Source: Sinomonas cyclohexanicum
GTDB lineage: Bacteria > Actinomycetota > Actinomycetes > Actinomycetales > Micrococcaceae
Reading direction: 5' to 3'
DNA: 64,000 bases
Assembly: GCF_020886775.1 (NCBI RefSeq)
Contig: NZ_AP024525.1
Span: forward strand, 1,984,001 to 2,048,000
In this document: positions 31,929 through 41,108 of the stretch, in pieces
How the letters are laid out: every line of letters starts with the position of its first letter
How positions within the stretch are numbered: position 1 is the first letter of the stretch
The notes under the pieces: model-generated
The model's database searches: none
What the model was told of the DNA's origin: nothing
What the model saw: the letters and a program-made list of their open reading frames with translations, nothing else
Program-made: the position numbers and the translations under genes

Positions 31929-31959
31929 TTTGACCGCTGTTGTGCCCGCCCACTAAACT
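31929..31959 (+). promoter_or_regulatory. rpsA promoter
   Basis: TTGACC at 31929-31934 and TAAACT at 31954-31959 with a 19-nt spacer, about 125 nt before the rpsA start. The IS right end lies only about 15 bp upstream, so the promoter was just spared. The leader after it (31960-32084) shows no riboswitch I recognise. Confidence 0.55.
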
Positions 31960-32084
31960 GGACGGGCGTGTACCGCGCGTGCACGCGAGATCCATCAACA
32001 CTTCAGGCAGGTCACGGTGCCGGCTGCAGCCGGTGCCCGTGTCCCGTCCGACCGACCAACTATCCACATCGGAGCCCCTACTAC

Positions 32085-33545
32085 ATGACCATCACCTCCA
32101 CGACCTCCTCCACGCCGCAGGTCGCCATCAACGACATCGGCACGCCCGAGGAGTTCCTCGCCGCCGTCGACGCCACCATCAAGTACTTCAACGACGGCGA
32201 CCTTGTCGAGGGCACCGTTGTCAAGGTCGACCGCGACGAGGTCCTCCTTGACATCGGGTACAAGACGGAGGGCGTCATCCCCTCCCGCGAGCTCTCCATC
32301 AAGCACGACGTCGACCCGTCCGAGGTCGTCGCCGTCGGTGATCAGGTCGAGGCCCTCGTTCTCACCAAGGAGGACAAGGAAGGCCGCCTGATCCTGTCCA
32401 AGAAGCGCGCCCAGTACGAGCGCGCCTGGGGCGACATCGAGAAGATCAAGGAGGAGGACGGCGTCGTCACCGGCACCGTCATCGAGGTGGTCAAGGGTGG
32501 CCTCATCCTCGACATCGGCCTCCGCGGCTTCCTCCCGGCCTCTCTCGTCGAAATGCGCCGCGTCCGCGATCTCGCGCCGTACATCGGCCAGAAGATCGAG
32601 GCGAAGATCATCGAGCTCGACAAGAACCGCAACAACGTGGTCCTGTCCCGCCGTGCGTGGCTCGAGCAGACCCAGTCCGAGGTCCGCTCCTCCTTCCTCA
32701 ACAAGCTCGAGAAGGGCCAGGTCCGCACGGGCGTCGTGTCCTCGATCGTCAACTTCGGTGCGTTCGTGGACCTCGGCGGCGTCGACGGCCTCGTGCACGT
32801 CTCCGAGCTGTCCTGGAAGCACATCGACCACCCGTCCGAGGTCGTCGAGGTCGGCCAGGAGGTCACGGTGGAGGTCCTCGAGGTCGATCTCGACCGCGAG
32901 CGCGTCTCCCTGTCGCTCAAGGCGACGCAGGAGGACCCGTGGCAGACCTTCGCGCGTACCCACGCGCTGGGCCAGGTCGTCCCGGGCAAGGTCACCAAGC
33001 TCGTTCCGTTCGGTGCGTTCGTCCGCGTGGAGGACGGCATCGAGGGCCTCGTGCACATCTCCGAGCTGGCGGTCCGCCACGTGGACCTCGCCGAGCAGGT
33101 CGTCTCCGTGGGCGACGAGCTCTTCGTCAAGGTCATCGACATCGACCTCGAGCGTCGCCGCATCTCCCTGTCGCTCAAGCAGGCCAACGAGGGCGTGGAC
33201 CCGGACTCGACCGAGTTCGACCCGGCGCTCTACGGCATGGCCGCGGAGTACGACGAGGAGGGGAACTACAAGTACCCGGAGGGCTTCGACCCGGAGTCGA
33301 ACGAGTGGCTCGAGGGCTACGAGGCGCAGCGCGCCGCGTGGGAGCAGCAGTACGCCGACGCCCAGTCCCGCTGGGAGGCGCACAAGAAGCAGGTCGCGCA
33401 GCACCTGTCCGACGACGCGGCCGCCGCGTCCGGCCACGAGTCGATGCCGACGACCTACTCCTCCGAGGCCCCGGCGTCCGAGCACGGCACGCTCGCCTCG
33501 GACGAGGCGCTCGCCGCTCTCCGCGAGAAGCTGACCGGCAACTGA
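32085..33545 (+). CDS. rpsA: 30S ribosomal protein S1
   Basis: 486 aa. Binds mRNA on the small subunit and helps initiation on leadered messages. Four S1 repeats: about 35-110 (GDLVEGTVVKVDRDEVLLDI), 120-190 (GVVTGTVIEVVKGGLILDIG), 208-280 (GQVRTGVVSSIVNFGAFVDL) and 295-370 (GQVVPGKVTKLVPFGAFVRV). An acidic, Ala-rich tail follows. Four repeats instead of six is normal for actinobacteria. A 38-nt palindrome terminates it. Confidence 0.97.
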   Translation: MTITSTTSSTPQVAINDIGTPEEFLAAVDATIKYFNDGDLVEGTVVKVDRDEVLLDIGYKTEGVIPSRELSIKHDVDPSEVVAVGDQVEALVLTKEDKEGRLILSKKRAQYERAWGDIEKIKEEDGVVTGTVIEVVKGGLILDIGLRGFLPASLVEMRRVRDLAPYIGQKIEAKIIELDKNRNNVVLSRRAWLEQTQSEVRSSFLNKLEKGQVRTGVVSSIVNFGAFVDLGGVDGLVHVSELSWKHIDHPSEVVEVGQEVTVEVLEVDLDRERVSLSLKATQEDPWQTFARTHALGQVVPGKVTKLVPFGAFVRVEDGIEGLVHISELAVRHVDLAEQVVSVGDELFVKVIDIDLERRRISLSLKQANEGVDPDSTEFDPALYGMAAEYDEEGNYKYPEGFDPESNEWLEGYEAQRAAWEQQYADAQSRWEAHKKQVAQHLSDDAAAASGHESMPTTYSSEAPASEHGTLASDEALAALREKLTGN

Positions 33546-33587
33546 TCCCGCCTTCGGCCCCCTAGGGCCGCTGCGGATCGATACCGT

Positions 33588-33625
33588 CCCGAGGGCGGGC
33601 CCTGCGCGCAGGGCCCGCCCTCGGG
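33588..33625. terminator. rpsA terminator, 38-nt perfect palindrome
   Basis: 19-nt arms meet at 33606/33607 with no mismatch. No T run follows. 42 nt after the rpsA stop. Confidence 0.75.
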
Positions 33626-33642
33626 CGTATCCGGACCCCGTT

Positions 33643-33662
33643 CTAGGGGCCTTGGCCCCTAG
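33643..33662. repeat. short palindrome upstream of the flavodoxin gene
   Basis: CTAGGGGCC, TT, then GGCCCCTAG. A related GGCCCCCTAGGGCC lies at about 33557-33570. Possibly a regulator site for the flavodoxin gene; nothing else supports this. Confidence 0.35.
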
Positions 33663-33759
33663 GACGTCCAGTGCCTGCTCCCTACGCTGGCTTGCGGGAG
33701 GCGGGTTACACCCCAGCACCCGCCCCCCGCACACCTCACCATCACGGGAAGGCTCCGCC

Positions 33760-34194
33760 ATGGAAGCGGTCGTGGTCTACGCGTCTCAGTTCGGCAACAC
33801 CCGCCATATCGCCGAGGCGATCGCGCGCGGCCTCGGCCAGGGCGCCCGCGCGGTCGAGGCCGGGAGCTTCTCGACCGCGGAGCTGGGCCCGGGGTCGCTG
33901 CTCGTGGTGGGCAGCCCCATCGTCGGGTGGAAGCCGCTCGAGGGCCTCGGCGCCTGGCTCGACGGGCTCGCACCCGGTGCGCTCGACGGCGTGCGCGCTG
34001 CGGCGTTCGACACCCGCGTCAAGCTGTTCATCCACGGTGACGCGGCGAAGAAGATCGAGCATGCGCTTGAGAAGGCCGGGGCCACGCGCGCCGCCGAGCC
34101 CTCGTGGTACTACGTCAAGGGTCAGGAGGGCCCGCTGCTCGATGGCGAGCTCGACCGCGCCGAGGCGTGGGGGAGAGAGCTCGCCGCGGCCTGA
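33760..34194 (+). CDS. flavodoxin domain protein
   Basis: 144 aa. FMN-binding flavodoxin fold: the phosphate loop VVVYASQFGNTRHIAEAIAR is at residues 4-23 and LLVVGSPIVGWKPLEG supplies a flavin loop. Probably a small electron carrier or a protoporphyrinogen oxidase-like quinone reductase; the context does not decide. ATG 33760 follows GGGAAGG at 33746-33752. The frame upstream to 33652 covers the promoter region and is not coding. Confidence 0.85.
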   Translation: MEAVVVYASQFGNTRHIAEAIARGLGQGARAVEAGSFSTAELGPGSLLVVGSPIVGWKPLEGLGAWLDGLAPGALDGVRAAAFDTRVKLFIHGDAAKKIEHALEKAGATRAAEPSWYYVKGQEGPLLDGELDRAEAWGRELAAA

Positions 34195-34231
34195 CGCGCG
34201 GCGACGTCGACGGCGGTCTCGACGGACCCTG

Positions 34232-34909
34232 CTAGAACGGCACGTCGACCCAGGAGGTGCCGCGCACGACGGCGCTCCCCGCCCCGCCGGTGAGGCTCGC
34301 CAGCCGCTCCCGGAAGCCTGCCGCCTCGGTGTCCGAGTCGTCCAGGGCAACCTGGAGGACGGCGGACTGCGGGCCGTAGTCGGCCCCGAGGACCATGACG
34401 CCGGCCGCGCGCAGCTCGTTCTCCAGGCGGGGCGCGACGGCGTGCGGTGCCTCGATCCCGAAGAGCCTGAGCCTCTGGCGGCACAGGAGCGGCGCCGTGT
34501 CCAAGGCCGCGGAGACTGATTCCGCGTAGGCCCGGACCAGCCCGCCGGCCCCCAGGAGGATCCCCCCGAAGTACCTCACGACGACGGCGACGATGTCGCT
34601 GAGGTCGGCCGCGCCGTCGTGCGTCTCGCGTCTGAGCAGGGCCTCGAGCATCGGGACCCCTGCGGTCCCGGAGGGCTCGCCGTCGTCGCTGCTGCGCTGG
34701 GTCGTGCGGTCGGGCCCGAGGACGAACGCGCTGCAGTGGTGCCGGGCGTCGTGGAACTCGCGGCGGAGGTCGGCGACGAGGGCGCGGGCCTCGTCCTCGG
34801 TGGCGGCGCGCCGGAGGACCGTGATGAACCGGGACCGCTTGATCTCGAGCTCGTGGCGGTGCTCGCCCGCGATCGTCGTGTAGCGCGTGGCATGGCTCTT
34901 CTCGGTCAC
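34232..34909 (-). CDS. IMPACT/YigZ family protein
   Basis: 225 aa. N-terminal IMPACT domain with IKRSRFITVLRRAATEDEAR, FHDARHHCSAFVLG and the signature SDDGEPSGTAGVPMLEAL, then a C-terminal RRM-like DUF1949 domain. Role in bacteria is poorly defined, related to translation in eukaryotes. The GTG at 34909 is preceded by TAGACT 7 nt away (leaderless). Divergent from coaE by 55 bp. Confidence 0.9.
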   Translation of the reverse strand: MTEKSHATRYTTIAGEHRHELEIKRSRFITVLRRAATEDEARALVADLRREFHDARHHCSAFVLGPDRTTQRSSDDGEPSGTAGVPMLEALLRRETHDGAADLSDIVAVVVRYFGGILLGAGGLVRAYAESVSAALDTAPLLCRQRLRLFGIEAPHAVAPRLENELRAAGVMVLGADYGPQSAVLQVALDDSDTEAAGFRERLASLTGGAGSAVVRGTSWVDVPF

Positions 34910-34964
34910 CGTCCCCAGTCTAGGATGGGCTCGCGTCGGGGGCGTGCTCGATTAGGCTGGGGGC

Positions 34965-35585
34965 GTGCTGAGGGTAGGGCTGACGGGCGGGATCGCCTCG
35001 GGCAAATCGGAAGTCTCGCGCCGGCTGGCCGAGCGCGGCGCCGTGATCGTGGACGCGGACGTGCTCGCGCGGGAGGCCGTCGCGCCCGGGTCGGAGGGGC
35101 TCGCCGAGGTGGTCGGCGCGTTCGGCCCCGAGGTCCTCACGCACGACGGCGAGCTGGACCGGGCGGCGCTCGGCGCCGTCGTCTTCGCGGACCCCGCGCG
35201 ACGCGAGACGCTCAACGGCATCATCCACCCTCGGGTCCGGGCCCGGGCGGCGCAGATCGTGGCGGACGCCGCGGCTGCCGACCCGCACGCGGTGGTCGTC
35301 CAGGACATCCCCCTGCTCGTCGAGACGGGGCAGGCGGGCAGCTTCGACGTCGTCGTGGTCGTCGACGCGCCCGACGACGTCCGGGTCGCCCGGCTGCGCG
35401 CCCGGAACGGGATGTCCGAGGACGAGGCCCGCTCGCGGATGGCCGCGCAGGCGACGCGCGAGGAGCGCCTCGCTGCCGCCCACCACGTCATCGCGAACAC
35501 GGGCTCGCTCGCGGGGTTGCGCGTGCAGGTGGACCGGCTGTGGGACGACGTGCTCGTGCCGGCCGCGGCCAGAGCAGGAGCGTGA
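34965..35585 (+). CDS. coaE: dephospho-CoA kinase
   Basis: 206 aa. Last step of coenzyme A synthesis, phosphorylating the ribose 3'-OH of dephospho-CoA. P-loop GLTGGIASGKSEVSRR at residues 5-20, DADVLAREAV for substrate binding and the lid VARLRARNGMSEDEARSRMA. GTG 34965 follows TAGGCT by 6 nt. The order rpsA, coaE, uvrB is conserved in Micrococcaceae; here a flavodoxin and an IMPACT gene lie between. Confidence 0.95.
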   Translation: MLRVGLTGGIASGKSEVSRRLAERGAVIVDADVLAREAVAPGSEGLAEVVGAFGPEVLTHDGELDRAALGAVVFADPARRETLNGIIHPRVRARAAQIVADAAAADPHAVVVQDIPLLVETGQAGSFDVVVVVDAPDDVRVARLRARNGMSEDEARSRMAAQATREERLAAAHHVIANTGSLAGLRVQVDRLWDDVLVPAAARAGA

Positions 35586-35638
35586 CGGGCGGGGACGCCA
35601 GGCTCGACGACTCGTACATCCGCCGCCGGAAGAAGTAG
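35582..35638 (+). CDS. 18-aa micro-ORF after coaE
   Basis: GTG at 35582 overlaps the coaE stop (GTGA) and encodes VTGGDARLDDSYIRRRKK. The tight overlap and basic end are the only support; it may be chance. Confidence 0.2.
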   Translation: MTGGDARLDDSYIRRRKK

Positions 35639-35705
35639 TCCGCTCTGCGCGATAGCGCCCGCGAAGCGGACAGCCGCTGTCCTCAGCCCCGCGTAGATTT
35701 GACCC

Positions 35706-37823
35706 ATGAGCCTTGCCCAGGAGATCAACCGCGTCGTCGCGCCGTTTGAGGTGGTCAGCGAGTACCAGCCCGCAGGCGACCAGCCGACGGCCATCGCCGA
35801 GATCGCCGAGCGCATCCAGAACGGCGAGAAGGACGTGGTCCTCCTCGGCGCGACCGGCACCGGCAAGAGCGCCACCACCGCGTGGGTCATCGAGAAGCTC
35901 CAGCGGCCCACGCTCGTCATGGTCCAGAACAAGACCCTCGCCGCCCAGCTTGCCAACGAGTTCCGTGAGCTCCTGCCCAACAACGCGGTCGAGTACTTCG
36001 TCTCCTACTACGACTACTATCAGCCCGAGGCCTACGTCCCGCAGACGGACACCTTCATCGAGAAGGACTCCTCGATCAACGAGGAGGTCGAGCGCCTGCG
36101 GCACTCGGCGACGAACTCGCTCCTGACCCGGCGCGACGTCGTCGTGGTCGCGACGGTGTCCTGCATCTACGGCCTCGGTACGCCCGAGGAGTACGTGGCC
36201 GGCATGGTGACGCTCCGGCGCGGCATGGAGATGGACAGGGACGCGCTCCTGCGCCAGTTCGTCGCGATGCAGTACGTGCGCAACGACGTCGACTTCCACC
36301 GCGGAACGTTCCGGGTGCGCGGGGACACGGTCGAGATCATTCCCATGTACGAGGAGCAGGCGCTGCGCATCGAGTTCTTCGGGGACGAGATCGAGTCGAT
36401 CCACACGCTCCACCCGCTCACCGGCGAGGTGATCCGCGAGGAGACGGAGATGTACGTCTTCCCCGCCTCGCACTACGTCGCGGGCCCCGAGCGCATGGCA
36501 CGGGCCATCAAAGGGATCGAGGACGAGCTCGCGGAGCGCCTGAAGCTGCTGGAGTCGCAGAACAAGCTCGTCGAGGCCCAGCGCCTCCGCATGCGCACCA
36601 CCTACGACCTCGAGATGATGCAGCAGATGGGCTTCTGCAACGGCATCGAGAACTACTCGCGGCACATCGACGGCCGCGAGTCCGGGACGGCGCCGCACTG
36701 CCTCCTGGACTACTTCCCCGAGGACTTCCTCCTCGTCATCGACGAGTCCCACGTCACCGTCCCGCAGATCGGGTCCATGTACGAGGGCGACATGTCCCGC
36801 AAGCGCACGCTCGTCGAGCACGGCTTCCGCCTGCCCTCCGCCATGGACAACCGGCCGCTGAAGTGGGACGAGTTCCTCGAGCGGATCGGCCAGACCATCT
36901 ACCTCTCCGCGACCCCGGGGAAGTACGAGCTCGGCAAGTCCGACGGCGTCGTGCAGCAGATCATCCGCCCCACCGGGCTCATCGATCCCGAGGTCATCGT
37001 CAAGCCCACCAAGGGGCAGATCGACGACCTCCTGGGCGAGATCCGCGACCGCGTCGAGAGGGACGAGCGCGTCCTCGTCACGACGCTGACCAAGCGCATG
37101 GCCGAGGACCTCACGGAGTACCTCCTGGGCCACGGCGTGAAGGTCCAGTACCTCCACTCAGACGTCGACACCCTCCGGCGCGTCGAACTCCTGCGCGAGC
37201 TGCGCCTCGGCTCGTTCGACGTGCTCGTGGGGATCAACCTCCTCCGCGAGGGCCTCGACCTGCCGGAGGTCTCCCTCGTGAGCATCCTCGACGCCGACAA
37301 GGAGGGATTCCTGCGCTCGGCGACATCCCTCATCCAGACCATCGGCCGCGCCGCCCGCAACGTCTCGGGCCAGGTCCACATGTACGCGGACAAGATCACC
37401 GACTCGATGGCGCAGGCGATCGACGAGACGAACCGGCGCCGCGAGATCCAGGTCGCCTTCAACAAGGAACGGGGCATCGACCCTCAGCCGCTGCGGAAGC
37501 GCATCGCGGACATCACGGACCAGCTCGCGCGCGAGGACCAGGACACGCGCGCCCTCCTCGAGAGCAGCCGCGGGGGCAAGGGAGGGAAGCGGACCAAGGG
37601 CACCTCGGCCGCGACGGCGCGCGAGCGTGCCGAGGCGGAGCTGCGGCGCGACGGCCTCGCGGCCGCTCCGGCCGAGGACCTCATCGGGCTCATCGAGCAG
37701 CTCACCGAGCAGATGCACGGCGCCGCGGCCGAGCTCCAGTTCGAGCTCGCAGCACGCCTCCGTGACGAGGTGGCCGACCTCAAGAAGGAGCTCCGCCAGA
37801 TGCAGGCGGCCGGGCATGCCTGA
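35706..37823 (+). CDS. uvrB: excinuclease ABC subunit B
   Basis: 705 aa. Damage verification and strand loading in nucleotide excision repair. Walker [17 protein letters not shown] at about 45-60, beta-hairpin [20 protein letters not shown] at about 97-116, [20 protein letters not shown] with the Walker B acidic pair, helicase motifs [30 protein letters not shown] and QTIGRAARN, and the C-terminal UVR motif ([20 protein letters not shown]) that contacts UvrC. TAGATT ends 6 nt before the ATG. I see no LexA box here. Confidence 0.97.
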   Translation: MSLAQEINRVVAPFEVVSEYQPAGDQPTAIAEIAERIQNGEKDVVLLGATGTGKSATTAWVIEKLQRPTLVMVQNKTLAAQLANEFRELLPNNAVEYFVSYYDYYQPEAYVPQTDTFIEKDSSINEEVERLRHSATNSLLTRRDVVVVATVSCIYGLGTPEEYVAGMVTLRRGMEMDRDALLRQFVAMQYVRNDVDFHRGTFRVRGDTVEIIPMYEEQALRIEFFGDEIESIHTLHPLTGEVIREETEMYVFPASHYVAGPERMARAIKGIEDELAERLKLLESQNKLVEAQRLRMRTTYDLEMMQQMGFCNGIENYSRHIDGRESGTAPHCLLDYFPEDFLLVIDESHVTVPQIGSMYEGDMSRKRTLVEHGFRLPSAMDNRPLKWDEFLERIGQTIYLSATPGKYELGKSDGVVQQIIRPTGLIDPEVIVKPTKGQIDDLLGEIRDRVERDERVLVTTLTKRMAEDLTEYLLGHGVKVQYLHSDVDTLRRVELLRELRLGSFDVLVGINLLREGLDLPEVSLVSILDADKEGFLRSATSLIQTIGRAARNVSGQVHMYADKITDSMAQAIDETNRRREIQVAFNKERGIDPQPLRKRIADITDQLAREDQDTRALLESSRGGKGGKRTKGTSAATARERAEAELRRDGLAAAPAEDLIGLIEQLTEQMHGAAAELQFELAARLRDEVADLKKELRQMQAAGHA

Positions 37824-39180
37824 GCCCGACGAGCAGGCGGCACCGTCCGCCCTGGCCCTCCCCGCGCACGACGCCGGCGCCCACCGCCGCACCCAGAGGC
37901 GCACCGTCGGCGTTCTGGCCTCGGCGCAGCTGCTCAGCGGGCTCGGGAACGGCGCGACCCTTGCGATCGGTTCGCTGCTCGCGGTCCAGTACGGCGGATC
38001 CGACGCGTGGGCGGGCTCCGTCACGACCATCCTCACGCTCACCGCGGCCGTGGCCGCGCTTCCGCTGAGCGGACTCGCCGCGGCACGGGGCCGCCGCGTG
38101 GCCCTCGTGATCGGCCTCGGCATCGCGATGCTCGGTTCGGCGAGCATCGTCCTGTCCACGATCGCATCCTCTCTGGGGCTCCTGCTCCTGGGCGGGGCGC
38201 TGCTGGGCGTCGGAACGGCCGTGAACCTCCAGTCCCGCTTCGCCGCCGTCGACCTCGCCGAGCCGGCCCACCGGGGGCGGGACCTCTCGCTGGTCGTGTG
38301 GTCGATCACGGTCGGTGCCGTCGCCGGCCCCAACCTCATCAAGCCCGGCGCGGCCCTCGGACGGGCGCTGAACCTGCCCGAGACGGCCGGCCCGTTCGTC
38401 ATCTCCGTGACGGGCATGGTGCTCGCCGCCGCGATCCTGTGGCTGGGGCTGCGCCCCGACCCGCTGCTCGAGGCGCGCAGGCTTGCCGGGACCGCCGAGG
38501 CGCGCTCGGGGCAGTCGGCACGATCGGGCAGGCAGCCGTGGGGGTCGGCCTTCAAGGGCGGGCTCCACGCCATCCGGACCTCGCCCAACGCGGCGCTCGC
38601 CGTCGCGGGTGTGGTCACCGCGCACGCGGTCATGGTCTCGGTCATGGCGATGACGCCGCTGCACCTCCAGGAGGTGACGGCCGGCCCGATGAGCGGCATG
38701 GGCCACGGGGGCCACGTGAGCACGGACTCCTTCGCGCTCATCGGGTTCACGATCTCCCTCCACATCGCGGGGATGTACGCGCTCTCGCCGCTCCTGGGCT
38801 CGCTCTCGGACCGCTTCGGCCGGCGCCGGATGCTCGCGGTCGGCCACGGCATCCTCATCGTCGCCGTGGTGCTCGCGGCCATCGGCGCGCCGAGCCCCGC
38901 GGCCGTGACGGTCGCCCTGGTCCTGCTGGGGCTCGGGTGGTCCGCCGCGACGATCTCCGGATCGGCACTGCTTGCCGAGAGCGTCGAGGAGGAGCACCGG
39001 GTCCAGGCGCAGGGCGTGGGCGACACGGGCATGGGCCTCGCCGGAGCCGCGGGAGGCGCGCTCGCCGGCGTGGCCATGGCACTCGTCGGGTTCGAGGGAC
39101 TTGCGCTCATTGCGGGCGTGCTGAGCCTCGCCGTCCTCGCCGCTGCGGCGGTGGGACGGCGCCGCGCCGCCGCGGTGTGA
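37816..39180 (+). CDS. MFS transporter
   Basis: 454 aa, about 12 membrane helices. The first half has [20 protein letters not shown] and the second [20 protein letters not shown], the MFS loop motif. The loop [20 protein letters not shown] is Met/His-rich, which could suit metal or just be a linker. Substrate unknown. The start overlaps the uvrB end by 8 nt, so translation is coupled. Confidence 0.88.
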   Translation: MPEPDEQAAPSALALPAHDAGAHRRTQRRTVGVLASAQLLSGLGNGATLAIGSLLAVQYGGSDAWAGSVTTILTLTAAVAALPLSGLAAARGRRVALVIGLGIAMLGSASIVLSTIASSLGLLLLGGALLGVGTAVNLQSRFAAVDLAEPAHRGRDLSLVVWSITVGAVAGPNLIKPGAALGRALNLPETAGPFVISVTGMVLAAAILWLGLRPDPLLEARRLAGTAEARSGQSARSGRQPWGSAFKGGLHAIRTSPNAALAVAGVVTAHAVMVSVMAMTPLHLQEVTAGPMSGMGHGGHVSTDSFALIGFTISLHIAGMYALSPLLGSLSDRFGRRRMLAVGHGILIVAVVLAAIGAPSPAAVTVALVLLGLGWSAATISGSALLAESVEEEHRVQAQGVGDTGMGLAGAAGGALAGVAMALVGFEGLALIAGVLSLAVLAAAAVGRRRAAAV

Positions 39181-39208
39181 CCGCCGACGGCCACGGCACC
39201 CGCCCGGG

Positions 39209-40534
39209 TCAGTCGGGGTCCGCCATCCCCAGCAGCCTCGCGAAGATCGCCTCGCCATCGTCAGAGATGCCGTCGTGGTGGAAGTCTGCGGTCTCCCAGA
39301 CGTGGAGGCCCCTGACCCGGGCCGCAGTCTCGAGGGAGAGGGCACGGTCCACGAAGATGTCGTCCCGGTACACCGCGGCCGCCGCCGGTACGGAGTTCGT
39401 GCCCAGCTGTCCCGGGTCGTAGAGCGGCCCCCAGTCCGACGCGTCGGCGAGGACCTGGGCGGTCTCGGCGAGCGGGACGAGAGCGGGGTCCTGCTCGAAG
39501 TACCACGGCATGACCATTTCGCCCAGCAGCAGCGGGTCCGCGGCGTCGGGCCGGAACTCCGGATGCTCGTCGAGCACGCGCCATGCGGCCCAGCCGCTCG
39601 CCTCGCCCTGGGCATAGATCGACTCGTGCATGAGCGCGTACAGGGGGTTCGCGGCGCGGGAGACGAGCGCGTGGACCTGGGCGAGGAAGCCGTCCGAGAG
39701 GCGGCGCCCGCTGGGGCCGTTCCCTGCGCCCCGCGCGAACGCGTCCTCGAGCAGGTAGTGCAGGGAGTCCACACGCGTGTTCCCGCCGAGGAGGCTCCCC
39801 ACGAGCTGGAAGCGCTCCGGCGTGAGCCGCTCGCCGGAGGGGAGCCGCTCGTCGTGCTCGGCCAGGTGCATGACGACATCCCTCACCACCGCGCGGTCGT
39901 CCGGGTACCAGCCGAAGTACTCGGCGTTGCGTGCGGCGACGCGCTCGTACGTGGCGCGGTACACCCGTTCCGCAGGCCCGTCGAGGGGCGCGAGCCCGCC
40001 GGTGATGAGCGCGCGGCGCATGCCCTGGGGTGCGAGGGAGAGGTACGAGAGCGTGCAGAATCCGCCGTAGCTCTGCCCGTACACCGTCCACGGGCCGGAG
40101 CCGAGCTCGCGCCGGATCGCCTCGCAGTCCAGGACGATCGAGTCTGCCCTGAAGTGCCCGAGGTACCGTGCCTGCTCCGCGGGCGTGCCCCGGGCCGGGA
40201 GCGTCATCCGGTCGGCGCGGGTCGAGAGGCCCGTGCCGCGCTGGTCGAGCATGAGGATGCGGAAGTCCGCGGCGGCGGCCTTCATCCAGCCCGACAGGCT
40301 CGTGGCCCGGTTTCCCCGCCCGCCGGGCCCGCCCTGCAGGAACACGAGCCACGGAAGCTTCTCGGCAGCCCCGGGCGGATGCGCCGCTGAGACGTACTCG
40401 CGCGCAAAGACGTCGATGAGCTCGCCGTCGGGGGCCCCATGGTCGAGGGGAACCGCGAAGAGGTGCTCGACCGTGCGCAGTCCGCGGAACTCGTGCCGTC
40501 CCAGGACCCGGTGGCCACGCGTCGTCGTACTCAC
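39209..40534 (-). CDS. alpha/beta hydrolase, prolyl aminopeptidase-like (S33)
   Basis: 441 aa. Oxyanion region LQGGPGGRGNRATSLSGWMK, then LMLDQRGTGLST, and nucleophile elbow YGQSYGGFCTLSYLSLAP with Ser at about 147. The catalytic His is probably in ETADFHHDGI near the end. Family members cleave N-terminal proline or related esters. Cytosolic, no signal peptide. Coupled by ATGA to the acetyltransferase upstream. Confidence 0.88.
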   Translation of the reverse strand: MSTTTRGHRVLGRHEFRGLRTVEHLFAVPLDHGAPDGELIDVFAREYVSAAHPPGAAEKLPWLVFLQGGPGGRGNRATSLSGWMKAAAADFRILMLDQRGTGLSTRADRMTLPARGTPAEQARYLGHFRADSIVLDCEAIRRELGSGPWTVYGQSYGGFCTLSYLSLAPQGMRRALITGGLAPLDGPAERVYRATYERVAARNAEYFGWYPDDRAVVRDVVMHLAEHDERLPSGERLTPERFQLVGSLLGGNTRVDSLHYLLEDAFARGAGNGPSGRRLSDGFLAQVHALVSRAANPLYALMHESIYAQGEASGWAAWRVLDEHPEFRPDAADPLLLGEMVMPWYFEQDPALVPLAETAQVLADASDWGPLYDPGQLGTNSVPAAAAVYRDDIFVDRALSLETAARVRGLHVWETADFHHDGISDDGEAIFARLLGMADPD

Positions 40535-41088
40535 CGAGCCGCCTCGAAGGCCGCGCCGCCCGGAGCGGAGGTGCCGTCGGTTCTGCCGAAGGCGGCGAGG
40601 GCGTCACCGGTGAGCCGGAACGTGTCCCACTCCTCCATCGGCACCGCGCCGAGGCTGCGGTAGAAGCCGATCGAGGGCTCGTTCCACTTCAGGACGGCCC
40701 ACTCGACACGGGCGTACCCGCGCTCGACCGCCGTCCGTGCAAGCTCCTCGAGCAGCGCCTTCCCATAGCCGCGGCCCCGCGCCTGGGGCCGCACGTAGAG
40801 GTCCTCGAGGTAGATGCCGTGGGTGCCCTCCCACGTCGAGTAGTTGAGGAACCACAGTGCGAAGCCCATCACCTCCGGCGATCCGGACACACCGTCCTCG
40901 CGCTCTTCCACAACATGAGCGAAGATCGCCGGGTTCTCCCCGAACAGCTGGCCCGTGAGGGTCTCGACCGTGGTCTTGACCGCGTCCGGCCCCTTCTCGT
41001 ACACGGCGAGCTCGTGGATGAGCTGCAGGATGGCGGGCACATCGGCGGGGGTGGCGCGGCGCAGGGTGGCGACGGACGAGAGGCTCAT
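40531..41088 (-). CDS. GNAT acetyltransferase, diamine acetyltransferase-like
   Basis: 185 aa. LRRATPADVPAILQLIHELA at the start, GIYLEDLYVRPQARGRGYGK with the acetyl-CoA loop at about 92-115 and ALLEELARTAVERGYARVEW, NEPSIGFYRSLGAVPMEEW. The length and the EDLYV...RGxG spacing match the spermidine/thialysine acetyltransferase branch. A TAAGTT box lies 6 nt before the ATG. Confidence 0.88.
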   Translation of the reverse strand: MSLSSVATLRRATPADVPAILQLIHELAVYEKGPDAVKTTVETLTGQLFGENPAIFAHVVEEREDGVSGSPEVMGFALWFLNYSTWEGTHGIYLEDLYVRPQARGRGYGKALLEELARTAVERGYARVEWAVLKWNEPSIGFYRSLGAVPMEEWDTFRLTGDALAAFGRTDGTSAPGGAAFEAAR

Positions 41089-41108
41089 ACGTCCAACTTA
41101 CCGGCGGC